Assembly: GCA_030635865.1 (NCBI GenBank)
Contig: DAOVYA010000066.1
Coordinates: 1 to 7,483 of the forward strand
Direction of reading: 5' to 3'
Length of the DNA: 7,483 nucleotides
DNA from: Gammaproteobacteria bacterium
Lineage (GTDB): Bacteria > Pseudomonadota > Gammaproteobacteria > UBA9214
A program made the position numbers and the translations under genes. A model generated the notes under the pieces. That model worked only from the letters and a program-made list of their open reading frames with translations. It was not told where the DNA came from and did not search any database. Shown here piece by piece: positions 1 through 5,838 of the stretch (position 1 is the first letter of the stretch; every line of letters starts with the position of its first letter).

Positions 1-24
1 CTTCTTACTTCTTACTTCTTCTCG
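1..24. repeat. Heptamer tandem repeat at the window edge
   Basis: The unit CTTCTTA occurs twice in a row (1-14), followed by CTTCTT (15-20). The run may continue beyond the left edge. Read on the minus strand it is a purine-only tract apart from the T of each unit (TAAGAAG), lying directly after the greB stop codon. No stem or terminator is visible in it. It may be a simple sequence repeat whose copy number varies. Confidence 0.6.
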
Positions 25-519
25 TCACTGGTACCTCACCTTGATCACGATGTAGCTGGCCATGCCAGCAGGCGTTTCAACCCGTACTTCATCATCAAGG
101 GTCTTTTTCATCAGGGCGCGGGCCATGGGTGAATCCATGCTGATCCAGCCCTTGTCGGGTGAGAGTTCATCGGCACCGACGATTCGGTATGTGACCTGTT
201 TGCCGTCATCGTCTTCCAGTGTGACCCAGGCACCGAAGAAAACGTACTCCGGATCTGAAGGGGGTGTGGTTACAACGGTGAGGTCCGGTAGACGTTTTTG
301 CAGGTAGCGGATACGCCGGTCGATCTCGCGCAGTTCCTTCTTCCGGTAGATATACTCGGCGTTTTCCGAGCGGTCACCCTCGGCCGCAGCGGCAGTCAGC
401 GCCCTGGTGACTCCGGCGCGGCGTTTCCAGAGTGACTTGAGTTCATCCTGCAGCGCCTGGTAGCCCTGTTGGGTGATGTAGGGAGAAGCGCGCGGAACAG
501 GTGGACGGTAACGTCCCAT
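25..519 (-). CDS. greB: Transcription elongation factor GreB
   Basis: GreB enters the secondary channel of backtracked RNA polymerase and stimulates cleavage of the extruded RNA 3' end, rescuing stalled complexes. The 164-aa product has the two expected parts. An N-terminal antiparallel coiled coil (about residues 16-82) carries the acidic tip GDRSENAEY (48-56), including D49 and E52. A C-terminal FKBP-like domain (about 90-164) contains VFFGAWV, the block RIVGADE and SMDSPMARALMKK. The FFGAWV and DSPMARALMKK blocks, the basic coiled coil and the length favour GreB over GreA. The start is supported by the MGRYRPP N-terminus, which I recall from non-enteric GreB proteins. Upstream there is only AGGA about 14 bases away, a poor ribosome binding site. 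The gene follows the cold-shock gene on the same strand, with a terminator only 22 bases before its ATG. Confidence 0.95.
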   Translation of the reverse strand: MGRYRPPVPRASPYITQQGYQALQDELKSLWKRRAGVTRALTAAAAEGDRSENAEYIYRKKELREIDRRIRYLQKRLPDLTVVTTPPSDPEYVFFGAWVTLEDDDGKQVTYRIVGADELSPDKGWISMDSPMARALMKKTLDDEVRVETPAGMASYIVIKVRYQ

Positions 520-541
520 TGGATAATGAAAAGTTCCTGAT

Positions 542-572
542 AAAAGAACCCCGCAGAAGCGGGGTTCTTTTT
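542..572 (-). terminator. Intrinsic terminator of the cold-shock gene, near-symmetric
   Basis: A perfect 13-bp inverted repeat, AAAAGAACCCCGC (542-554) and GCGGGGTTCTTTT (559-571), encloses the loop AGAA. Read on the minus strand it lies 20 bases past the cold-shock stop codon and ends in a T-rich run, so it should terminate that transcript. Because the arms carry A and T tracts it could also work on the plus strand. It lies immediately upstream of greB. Confidence 0.9.
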
Positions 573-592
573 AAACCGGATTGTAACGCCTG

Positions 593-796
593 TTACTGTC
601 CGATGACGTTGATTGCCTGCAGACCTTTTGGACCCTGTTCGACCTCAAAATCTACTGTTTGGCCTTCTGCCAGGGTCTTGAAGCCGTCACCACCGATTGC
701 GGAGAAATGTACGAATACATCTTCACCACCATCTGAAGGAGCGATAAAACCAAAACCCTTGGAATCGTTAAACCATTTAACAGTACCTGTAGCCAT
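593..796 (-). CDS. Cold-shock protein, CspA family
   Basis: This is a 67-aa single-domain cold-shock protein, a five-stranded OB-fold that binds single-stranded RNA and DNA and melts mRNA secondary structure. RNP1 (KGFGFI, 13-18) and RNP2 (VFVHF, 27-31) are intact, with the usual aromatic W8 and F9 before RNP1. The length is that of the family. The start is well fixed: on the minus strand AGAGG lies six bases before ATG. The 5' region is long and unusually structured (see the hairpin at 924-964), as in E. coli cspA, whose leader of about 160 nt controls expression with temperature. I cannot tell whether this copy is cold-induced or constitutive, so I give no cspA/C/D/E letter. It ends at a strong terminator. 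Confidence 0.96.
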   Translation of the reverse strand: MATGTVKWFNDSKGFGFIAPSDGGEDVFVHFSAIGGDGFKTLAEGQTVDFEVEQGPKGLQAINVIGQ

Positions 797-923
797 GTAA
801 CACCTCTAGTAATAAATATTCATCAGTAAAAAAGTACTCAATTGCAAATTAGAAAGGAAACAACAGGAGTTGGTATCGGGAACTTCTGACTATGACCTGG
901 GAAATGTGCAATCATTCTTGTTT

Positions 924-964
924 AAATCGAACAGGCAGGATAAAACCATGCCCCCCTTCGATTT
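924..964 (-). promoter_or_regulatory. Imperfect hairpin in the cold-shock gene leader
   Basis: AAATCGAA (924-931) and TTCGATTT (957-964) are perfect 8-base inverted arms. Inside them GGCAGG (934-939) pairs with CCATGCC (946-952) through one bulged A, leaving the loop ATAAAA. The whole 41 bases therefore form one two-tier hairpin separated by a small internal loop. The structure lies 128-168 bases upstream of the cold-shock ATG. No T-tract follows on the minus strand, so it does not look like a terminator. The inferred role is a 5' leader structure in the cold-shock mRNA. A DNA operator is the main alternative. Confidence 0.5.
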
Positions 965-973
965 TCCATTTGG

Positions 974-979
974 ATAATA
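974..979 (-). promoter_or_regulatory. Candidate -10 box for the cold-shock gene
   Basis: TATTAT on the minus strand matches five of six -10 consensus bases. It would start transcription near 967, giving a leader of about 170 nt that begins with the 924-964 hairpin. No acceptable -35 is seen at 15-18 bases; that stretch is a G4T7 run. The assignment therefore leans on the position of the hairpin and the known long leaders of csp genes. The rest of 797-1129 holds nothing else I can assign apart from the rdgC promoter. Confidence 0.3.
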
Positions 980-1071
980 CAACAGTTTTGATAAAAAAAC
1001 CCCTTTTTTGGGCGGCATGTTACAGACCCGGATCCAGCAGGCTGCGCACTGTTTCAGGGCGCACACAAGGG

Positions 1072-1100
1072 TGGTCAGCAGTTGAATATTTGTCCATAAT
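1072..1100 (+). promoter_or_regulatory. Candidate sigma-70 promoter of rdgC
   Basis: TGGTCA (1072-1077, four of six matches to TTGACA) and CATAAT (1095-1100, five of six matches to TATAAT) are separated by 17 bases. Transcription would begin near 1107, about 23 bases before the rdgC ATG and just ahead of its ribosome binding site AGGGGGA (1114-1120). This is pattern matching only. Confidence 0.4.
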
Positions 1101-1129
1101 GCTTGGTTTTTTCAGGGGGAATTTCTACG

Positions 1130-2074
1130 ATGTGGTTCAGGAATCTTCAGGTATACCGGCCTGGACAAGCGTTTGATCTCACGCCAGAAGTGCTCGAGCA
1201 GCGTCTTCGGGGCGCCGGATTCAAGGGGTGTAACCGTATGGACAGGCTGGCGACTGGCTGGGCGCCCCCGCTGGGCAGGGGAGGCAGCCAACTGGTGCAC
1301 GTGGCCAATGGTTACCTGATGATCTGCGCGCGCAAGGAAGAAAAAATTATTCCTGCAGGCGTGGTAAAACAGCTGCTGGATGACAAGGTTGCGGAGATCG
1401 AAGCGGCTGAAGACCGTGAGATCTACCGGCGCGAAAGAATGCGCATGAAGGAGGATATTGTTGTCAATATTCTGCCGCATGCATTGTCGCGCATTACTGA
1501 TCAGTATGCCTACATCGATACCGGTAACCAGATCATGGTGGTGGATGCTGCTTCACCTGCCAGGGCTGAGGCGCTTGTCAGCCAGCTACGCACCACGCTG
1601 GGCAGATTTCCGGCGACGCCGGTCAGTATCAGGCAGTCGTTGTCAGCCGTGATGACCCGGTGGCTGAATGGTGAGCGTTTGCCGGATGGACTTGAGCTGG
1701 GTCATGAATGTGAACTCAGGCATCCGGACCCGGAGGGTGGTGTTGTCAGTTGCAGGCACCAGGATCTGGATGCGGGGGAGATCCGTAACCATATCAGGAA
1801 TGGAAAATATGCTATCAAGCTGGCCTTGCAATGGAAGGATCGATTGTCTTTTGTGTTGCATGAGGATATGTCTGTCAAGCGGTTGCGATTTGAAAACATC
1901 GTCAAGGAAGCGGAAGGCGATATGGATACCGGCGATGCCGCCACGCGGTTCGATCTGGACTTTACCCTGATGACGCTTGAGCTGGCAGAATTCCTGCCAG
2001 AATTGTTTGACATGCTTGGTGGAGAGGAGTTGCCGCAGGGTTCCGGGTCAGTGGCAGAAGCCAGTGCAGCATAG
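1130..2074 (+). CDS. rdgC: Recombination-associated protein RdgC
   Basis: RdgC is a non-specific DNA-binding protein that forms a ring-shaped dimer around duplex DNA and inhibits RecA filament functions. It acts at the nucleoid and is needed in E. coli when some replication-restart functions are missing. The 314-aa product resembles the E. coli protein (303 aa) along its whole length: WFRNLQVYR at the start, GWAPPLG (43-49), HVANG (57-61), CARKEEKIIP (66-75), the basic helix region to about 110, and the C-terminal block FDLDFTLMTLELAEFLP (274-290). I start at ATG 1130 because MWFRNL matches the family N-terminus and AGGGGGA lies 9 bases upstream. An in-frame TTG at 1103 would add nine unlikely residues. 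A 14-residue Ser/Ala/Gly-rich tail follows the conserved end. No terminator follows, so the next gene may be partly co-transcribed. Confidence 0.96.
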   Translation: MWFRNLQVYRPGQAFDLTPEVLEQRLRGAGFKGCNRMDRLATGWAPPLGRGGSQLVHVANGYLMICARKEEKIIPAGVVKQLLDDKVAEIEAAEDREIYRRERMRMKEDIVVNILPHALSRITDQYAYIDTGNQIMVVDAASPARAEALVSQLRTTLGRFPATPVSIRQSLSAVMTRWLNGERLPDGLELGHECELRHPDPEGGVVSCRHQDLDAGEIRNHIRNGKYAIKLALQWKDRLSFVLHEDMSVKRLRFENIVKEAEGDMDTGDAATRFDLDFTLMTLELAEFLPELFDMLGGEELPQGSGSVAEASAA

Positions 2075-2083
2075 GATGCAATA

Positions 2084-2111
2084 CTGAAATCGGTTAGACT
2101 TTGCTGATAAT
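2084..2111 (+). promoter_or_regulatory. Weak promoter candidate between rdgC and the HIT gene
   Basis: CTGAAA (2084-2089) and GATAAT (2106-2111) with a 16-base spacer match four and five of six consensus bases. This would give the HIT gene its own transcript with a leader of about 85 nt. The rest of the 129-base gap shows no strong hairpin. Confidence 0.25.
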
Positions 2112-2203
2112 TCATAAGCGAACATGCATGAACTACTGGAAAAGGAATCTGCAAGGCGCACGAGAGTTCGGTCTGGTTGCAGGATAACAATTTAAGGTAC
2201 TTT

Positions 2204-2626
2204 ATGGACAAATTGCATCAAAAACTGCAACAGGACTGCCTGCTTGTCGGGCGATTCAGCCTTTGTCAGTTGTTGTTAATGAAGGACGCCAATTATCCCT
2301 GGTGTATCCTTGTACCTGACAGGGAAAACATTTCCGAGATCCACCAGTTGAGAAAAAGCGATCAGCTGCAGTTAATCCGGGAGTCCTCAATCCTGTCTGC
2401 TGCCCTTGAAAAAGCATTCAAGGCAGACAAGATCAATGTTGCCGCACTTGGCAACCTCGTGCCGCAGCTGCATATTCATCATGTTGTACGCTATCGAAAT
2501 GACAAGGCCTGGCCGGGCCCGGTCTGGGGCGCGTTCGGGATGAAGGCTTATAGTGAAGAGGAGCAGCAATCGGTAGTGAATAAACTCAGGGAAGGGCTGG
2601 GCGACGGGGTTGAGTTTCTTCTCTAG
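2204..2626 (+). CDS. HIT-family protein with variant triad (QLHIH)
   Basis: Histidine-triad proteins are nucleotide hydrolases or transferases acting on substrates such as dinucleoside polyphosphates or nucleoside phosphoramidates. The 140-aa product shows the HIT fold order: MKDANYPWCILVP (26-38, first strands), a helix with SDQLQLIRESS (52-62), KINVAALGNLVPQ (76-88), then QLHIHHVVR (88-96). Aligned with the standard H-x-H-x-H, the first His is Gln (Q88), while the middle His (H90, the nucleophile in the family) and the third (H92) remain. I recall the same PQLHxHH form in pseudomonad homologues, so it looks like a subfamily trait and not damage. The C-terminal half has WPGPVWG (103-109). 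The start at ATG 2204 has AAGG six bases upstream. An in-frame TTG at 2177 lacks a ribosome binding site. The substrate is unknown. Confidence 0.9.
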   Translation: MDKLHQKLQQDCLLVGRFSLCQLLLMKDANYPWCILVPDRENISEIHQLRKSDQLQLIRESSILSAALEKAFKADKINVAALGNLVPQLHIHHVVRYRNDKAWPGPVWGAFGMKAYSEEEQQSVVNKLREGLGDGVEFLL

Positions 2627-2632
2627 CCATTT

Positions 2633-2660
2633 AAAAAAATGGCGACCCGGGGGCCGCCAT
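2633..2660 (-). terminator. Intrinsic terminator between convergent genes
   Basis: On the minus strand ATGGCG (2660-2655) pairs with CGCCAT (2644-2639) around a GC-rich loop and is followed at once by seven T's. This is a standard terminator for the 74-aa gene ending at 2682. On the plus strand a second, overlapping inverted repeat, GCCATTT (2626-2632) with AAATGGC (2637-2643), begins inside the HIT stop codon. It lacks a T-tract, so termination of the HIT transcript there is less certain. Confidence 0.8.
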
Positions 2661-2681
2661 GGAAACTGTGGTGCAGGGTTG

Positions 2682-2906
2682 TTAACCGACGCGTTCAGCG
2701 CACAGTAATTGTCCTGTCATACCGGAGAGAATCTCGAATGACGAGGTTCGTTCGGTATCATAGGAAACCAGCATCAGGTGAGGGCGTCTTTCGTTGAAAT
2801 GTGCGTGAATGACCCCCTTCTGGCCGGTCAGTTTACTTTCAACATTTCTACGGCTGTTTTCTTCCAGGTTGTTATCAACGTGCATTACCATATCTGTTAT
2901 GTGCAT
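2682..2906 (-). CDS. Small HMA-like (ferredoxin-fold) protein without CxxC
   Basis: The function is unknown. The 74-aa product reads as a beta-alpha-beta-beta-alpha-beta pattern: MHITDMVMHVD (strand 1), NLEENSRRNVESKLTGQKG (helix 1), VIHAHFNE (strand 2), HLMLVSYD (strand 3), SSFEILSGMTG (helix 2), QLLCAERVG (strand 4). This is the layout of heavy-metal-associated domains such as CopZ. The metal-binding CxxC is absent from the loop after strand 1, where this protein has DNNLEEN. The only Cys is C69. Similar small proteins are, as I recall, present in other Proteobacteria. The start is set by GGAGGAG eight bases before ATG 2906. A longer frame from GTG 2960 has no ribosome binding site. It is a single-gene unit with its own terminator. 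His residues (H2, H9, H34, H36, H43) could bind metal, but that is speculation. Confidence 0.75.
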   Translation of the reverse strand: MHITDMVMHVDNNLEENSRRNVESKLTGQKGVIHAHFNERRPHLMLVSYDTERTSSFEILSGMTGQLLCAERVG

Positions 2907-2909
2907 GAT

Positions 2910-2927
2910 GTTTACTCCTCCGTAAAC
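2910..2927 (-). promoter_or_regulatory. Ribosome binding site in the loop of a small inverted repeat
   Basis: Read on the minus strand, GTTTAC (2927-2922), GGAGGA (2921-2916) and GTAAAC (2915-2910) form a perfect 6-bp stem whose six-base loop is the Shine-Dalgarno core of the 74-aa gene, three bases before ATG. In RNA the loop would present or hide the site. In DNA it is a short symmetric operator-like sequence. Either is inference. Confidence 0.5.
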
Positions 2928-3001
2928 GTTTTCTATCACTTGCTTGACAAGGTCTACCACGTATTTTTCGGCTTCCGTGCCAAGTGTTCTCCGTTAGCTA
3001 A

Positions 3002-3031
3002 ACGGTAAAATAAATACCCTATAAAAGTCAA
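3002..3031 (-). promoter_or_regulatory. Weak promoter candidate for the 74-aa gene, overlapping a palindrome
   Basis: On the minus strand TTGACT (3031-3026, five of six) and TACCGT (3007-3002, keeping T-A and the final T) lie 18 bases apart. Transcription would start near 2995. The inverted repeat CCGTT-AGCTA-AACGG (2991-3005) overlaps the -10 and start, as a repressor site would. The leader would be about 90 nt. Confidence 0.3.
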
Positions 3032-3120
3032 GGAAAATTGATATAAGCTTCTGATATATAATATATAAATGAATAAACACCACATTATGTGTATGGAAAT
3101 TAATACCATACAATATATAG
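3006..3120. other. AT-rich intergenic stretch with an inverted repeat
   Basis: This stretch between typA and the 74-aa gene is far richer in A and T than either neighbour. It contains an alternating TA run (about 3054-3068) and a 7-bp inverted repeat, TGTATGG (3090-3096) and CCATACA (3106-3112), around a nine-base spacer. Several -10-like hexamers occur, including TATAAT at 3057-3062, but none has a correctly spaced -35. From 3121 to 3219 base composition returns to normal, and I see no clear terminator for typA there. No convincing gene lies in 2907-3219. Confidence 0.5.
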
Positions 3121-3219
3121 GGTTTAGGCCGCGTGGCAAGCATGCCTGGTAACCCAAAGACCGGGGAAATTTCTCAGGCCGCGGTTCCGTGGCAGGGTTT
3201 TTGTAGCAGTTTTCCTGCG

Positions 3220-5037
3220 TCAGGCGGTTTCACGCGCAGCGCGTTTGCGCTCATGTTCCAGCAGGTGCTTTTTGCGCAGGCGTATATGGTTCGGGGTGAC
3301 CTCGACCAGTTCATCATCGTCGATGAATTCCAGTGCCTGCTCGAGGCTCATGCGAATCGGCGGGCTGAGTACAATATTTTCATCGGTACCGGCTGCACGC
3401 ACGTTTGTGAGCTGCTTGCCTTTTAACGGGTTTACTACAAGGTCATTGTTGCGGGCATGAATGCCTATCAGTCCGCCTTCGTAGACTTCCTCGCCATGAC
3501 CAATGAACAGGCGTCCGCGCTCCTGCAGGTTGAACAGGGCATATCCCAGTGCCTTGCCGGCACCGTTTGCAATGAGTACACCGTTGATGCGCTGGCCATA
3601 GTTGCCTGGCTTCATCGGTCCATAATGTGAAAATACACTGTAGATCAACCCGGTCCCCTGTGTGCCGGTGAGGAATTCCGTACGAAAACCGATCAACCCG
3701 CGTGATGGCATGACGTAGTCCAGCCGTACCCGGCCTGCGCCATCCGGCACCATGTCGGTGAGTTCGCCGCCACGCTCGCCAAGTTTCTCCATGATCGTAC
3801 CCTGGTGCGTATCTTCAATATCAACAGTGATCTGTTCATAGGGTTCCTGCTGTTCGCCATCAATTTCACGAATGATCACTTCCGGCCTGGATACACCCAG
3901 CTCAAAACCCTCGCGGCGCATGGTTTCAATAAGAATGGCCAAATGCAGTTCACCGCGCCCGGATACCTTGAACTTGTCGGGATCACCGGTATCTTCAACA
4001 CGCAGCGCGACATTGTGAATCAATTCACGCTCGAGGCGCTCACTGATATTTCTTGATGTCACGTACTTGCCATCCTTGCCGGCAAACGGGGAGTTATTGA
4101 CCTGAAAGGTCATGCTGACAGTCGGTTCATCGACAGTCAGCGGTGGCAGGGCCTCGACACTGGACGGGTCACAAAGCGTGTCCGAAATATTGAGTTTATC
4201 GATACCGGTGAAGGCGATGATGTCCCCCGCCCGTGCTTCCGGTACTTCAATGCGCTCCAGCCCGTGAAAACCGAATACCTGGCCAATCCGGGCATTACGT
4301 TGCTTGCCTTCCCTGTCGATGAGCGTGATCGGCATATTGGTTTTTATTTTGCCACGCATAATGCGCCCGACGCCTATCACGCCAACATAGCTGCTGTAAT
4401 CGAGCGAGCTCACCTGCATCTGGAAGGGTGCTTCAAGTTCACCCTGTGGTGGTGCGACATGTTCTACAATGGCCTCAAACAGCGGTGTCATATCGTCACC
4501 GAGCTGGTCTGCCTCGACGCCGGCATAGCCCTGCAACGCCGAGGCGTAGATCACCGGGAAGTCGAGCTGTTCATCGGTGGCACCGAGACGGTCAAACAGT
4601 TCAAAGGTCTGGTCGAGCACCCAGTCCGGCCGTGCGCCGGGCCGATCGATCTTGTTGATGACCACGATTGGTTTTAACCCGAGGTCAAATGCCTTTTGCG
4701 TGACAAAGCGTGTTTGCGGCATTGGGCCTTCTACCGCATCGACCAGTAACAGCACGGAATCAACCATTGAAAGCACGCGTTCCACTTCGCCACCGAAGTC
4801 AGCATGTCCGGGCGTGTCGACGATATTGATGCGGTAGTCGTTCCAGCGAATTGCTGTGTTCTTCGACAGGATCGTAATGCCGCGCTCTTTTTCCAGCTCA
4901 TTGGAATCCATCACCCGGTCCGGCACGGCGGCACGATCACCGAGCGTGCCAGACTGGCTCAATAACTGGTCGACGAGAGTGGTCTTGCCATGGTCGACGT
5001 GGGCGATGATGGCGATATTTCGTAACTTGCTGATCAT
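3220..5037 (-). CDS. typA: Ribosome-binding translational GTPase TypA/BipA
   Basis: TypA (BipA) is an EF-G-like GTPase that binds the ribosome and supports 50S assembly and growth under stress, notably at low temperature. The 605-aa product is full length (E. coli about 607). G-domain motifs are intact: P-loop AHVDHGKT (12-19), ERGIT (51-55), DTPGH (74-78), NKID (128-131) and YASAL in the G5 position. A beta-barrel domain II follows, then EF-G-like domains III and V ([34 protein letters not shown]), and the family-specific C-terminal domain ([19 protein letters not shown] onward, ending in a basic tail). The start [18 protein letters not shown] matches the family. The open frame runs 72 codons further upstream but those residues are not TypA-like. 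No Shine-Dalgarno sequence precedes ATG 5037. It is transcribed divergently from the exported-protein gene. Confidence 0.97.
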   Translation of the reverse strand: MISKLRNIAIIAHVDHGKTTLVDQLLSQSGTLGDRAAVPDRVMDSNELEKERGITILSKNTAIRWNDYRINIVDTPGHADFGGEVERVLSMVDSVLLLVDAVEGPMPQTRFVTQKAFDLGLKPIVVINKIDRPGARPDWVLDQTFELFDRLGATDEQLDFPVIYASALQGYAGVEADQLGDDMTPLFEAIVEHVAPPQGELEAPFQMQVSSLDYSSYVGVIGVGRIMRGKIKTNMPITLIDREGKQRNARIGQVFGFHGLERIEVPEARAGDIIAFTGIDKLNISDTLCDPSSVEALPPLTVDEPTVSMTFQVNNSPFAGKDGKYVTSRNISERLERELIHNVALRVEDTGDPDKFKVSGRGELHLAILIETMRREGFELGVSRPEVIIREIDGEQQEPYEQITVDIEDTHQGTIMEKLGERGGELTDMVPDGAGRVRLDYVMPSRGLIGFRTEFLTGTQGTGLIYSVFSHYGPMKPGNYGQRINGVLIANGAGKALGYALFNLQERGRLFIGHGEEVYEGGLIGIHARNNDLVVNPLKGKQLTNVRAAGTDENIVLSPPIRMSLEQALEFIDDDELVEVTPNHIRLRKKHLLEHERKRAARETA

Positions 5038-5085
5038 GATAATAATACGGGTTCGCGCAGGCGGAAGGTTAACGAGAGGGCAGGC

Positions 5086-5091
5086 ATTATA
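5086..5091 (-). promoter_or_regulatory. Consensus -10 box upstream of typA
   Basis: A perfect TATAAT on the minus strand would start transcription near 5079, giving typA a leader of about 42 nt. No -35 match is present at 16-18 bases, where the sequence is C/G-rich. A second, weaker pair further out, TTTACC (5147-5142) and TATCAA (5125-5120) with a 16-base spacer, could add transcription. Confidence 0.45.
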
Positions 5092-5154
5092 CAGAAGCGG
5101 CCAGCCCAGCGGGGCAGTCTTGATAATTGATTTATCTGCCGGGTAAATGTCTCC

Positions 5155-5160
5155 TATACT
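5155..5160 (+). promoter_or_regulatory. Candidate -10 box for the exported-protein/DksA-like unit
   Basis: TATACT matches five of six -10 bases. The -35 is weak; TTTATC (5131-5136) at 18 bases is the best seen. Transcription would begin near 5167, before the ribosome binding site GGAGG at 5197-5201. It would then exclude the upstream in-frame ATG at 5147 as the start. Confidence 0.4.
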
Positions 5161-5209
5161 GGTTGAAGGCAGGTGTGTTGGCCGAGGCCTGGTAACGGAG
5201 GCATATGTC

Positions 5210-5824
5210 GTGTGTATTTTCGTTTCTGGTCGACGGATCGTACTGGCAGGCATCCTGCTGGTCTTGTCCTTGTCCTTGCCGGCTGGTCAACCAGTTACGG
5301 GTGTGCCCGAGATTACTGTTTGTTACAACTATGGCTGCAAGCACATGGTCCGGGTAGCCCTGACACCTGCTGAATGGAATGAGGTGCTGGCTGTGTTTGC
5401 AACGGCAGCGGGTTCCGCATCGCTGGAACGGCAACAGATCAGGCAGGCGGTTGCCTTGATGGAGCAGTTCGTCGGCCGCCAGACACCCACCTGGCGCGAC
5501 CGTGGCAAGAATCCACCGACTGATGCCTGGCCGGGGCAGCTGGATTGTATCGATGAGTCCATCAATACAACAAGGTATCTTCAGTTATTTGCTACCTATG
5601 GTGGCCTGCGCTGGCACCGGGTGAGCGAGCGTGTTGTGCGTGCGCCATTGTTATTTGACCTGCACTGGGCAGGGCAGCTTGTCGAGCGTGCCACGCAACG
5701 GCATTATGCCGTTGATTCCTGGTACCTGGATAATGGAGAATTGCCCTATATACAGCCCCTCGATGAGTGGCGGGGTAAACAACCGTTCAGACAGACTACA
5801 GCAGTTGTGCTCAATGATGGCTGA
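5210..5824 (+). CDS. Exported protein of unknown function with Cys/His/Asp motifs
   Basis: I do not recognise a named family. The 204-aa product starts with a basic stretch (SGRR, 6-9) and a hydrophobic run (IVLAGILLVLSLSLPAG, 10-26), a likely Sec signal peptide. It should therefore act outside the cytoplasm. No lipobox Cys is seen. The mature part has VCYNYGC (37-43, a possible disulfide pair C38/C43), an alpha-helical middle (about 52-90), then WPGQLDCIDESINTTRYL (107-124), LRWH (133-136) and RHYAVDSWYLDNG (164-176). The order C113, H165, D169 recalls the Cys-His-Asp order of papain/transglutaminase-like enzymes, but this is only a resemblance. I choose GTG 5210 because GGAGG lies eight bases upstream. 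ATG 5205 is out of frame, and ATG 5147 lies before the likely transcription start. The next gene begins 14 bases after the stop, suggesting one operon. Confidence 0.75.
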   Translation: MCIFVSGRRIVLAGILLVLSLSLPAGQPVTGVPEITVCYNYGCKHMVRVALTPAEWNEVLAVFATAAGSASLERQQIRQAVALMEQFVGRQTPTWRDRGKNPPTDAWPGQLDCIDESINTTRYLQLFATYGGLRWHRVSERVVRAPLLFDLHWAGQLVERATQRHYAVDSWYLDNGELPYIQPLDEWRGKQPFRQTTAVVLNDG

Positions 5825-5838
5825 CAGGGGGATGTTGA

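Noticed and set aside
1044..1064. Two direct copies of GCGCAC 15 bases apart before rdgC
   Set aside because: Short, GC-rich and imperfectly flanked; easily due to chance.
1103..1129. In-frame TTG start extending RdgC by nine residues
   Set aside because: MWFRNL at 1130 matches the family N-terminus and has a well-placed ribosome binding site; the extension would be translated from that site itself.
2944..2949. Perfect TTGACA on the plus strand
   Set aside because: No -10 box at 16-18 bases and no plus-strand gene downstream.
2970..2990. TGGCAC on the minus strand as a sigma-54 site
   Set aside because: The second element (TTGC) is missing at the required distance.
3069..3152. 27-codon plus-strand frame in the AT-rich gap
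   Set aside because: No ribosome binding site, no recognisable composition or motif, and a low-complexity location.
4264..4677. Long plus-strand frame inside typA
   Set aside because: Antisense shadow of a strongly conserved gene, without a ribosome binding site or recognisable product.
5147..5209. Upstream ATG start for the exported protein
   Set aside because: It precedes the likely transcription start, lacks a ribosome binding site, and would put 21 residues before the signal peptide; GTG 5210 has GGAGG eight bases upstream.
5038..5253. 72-codon upstream extension of typA
   Set aside because: Residues are unlike TypA, the extension crosses the probable promoters, and M73 begins the conserved N-terminus.
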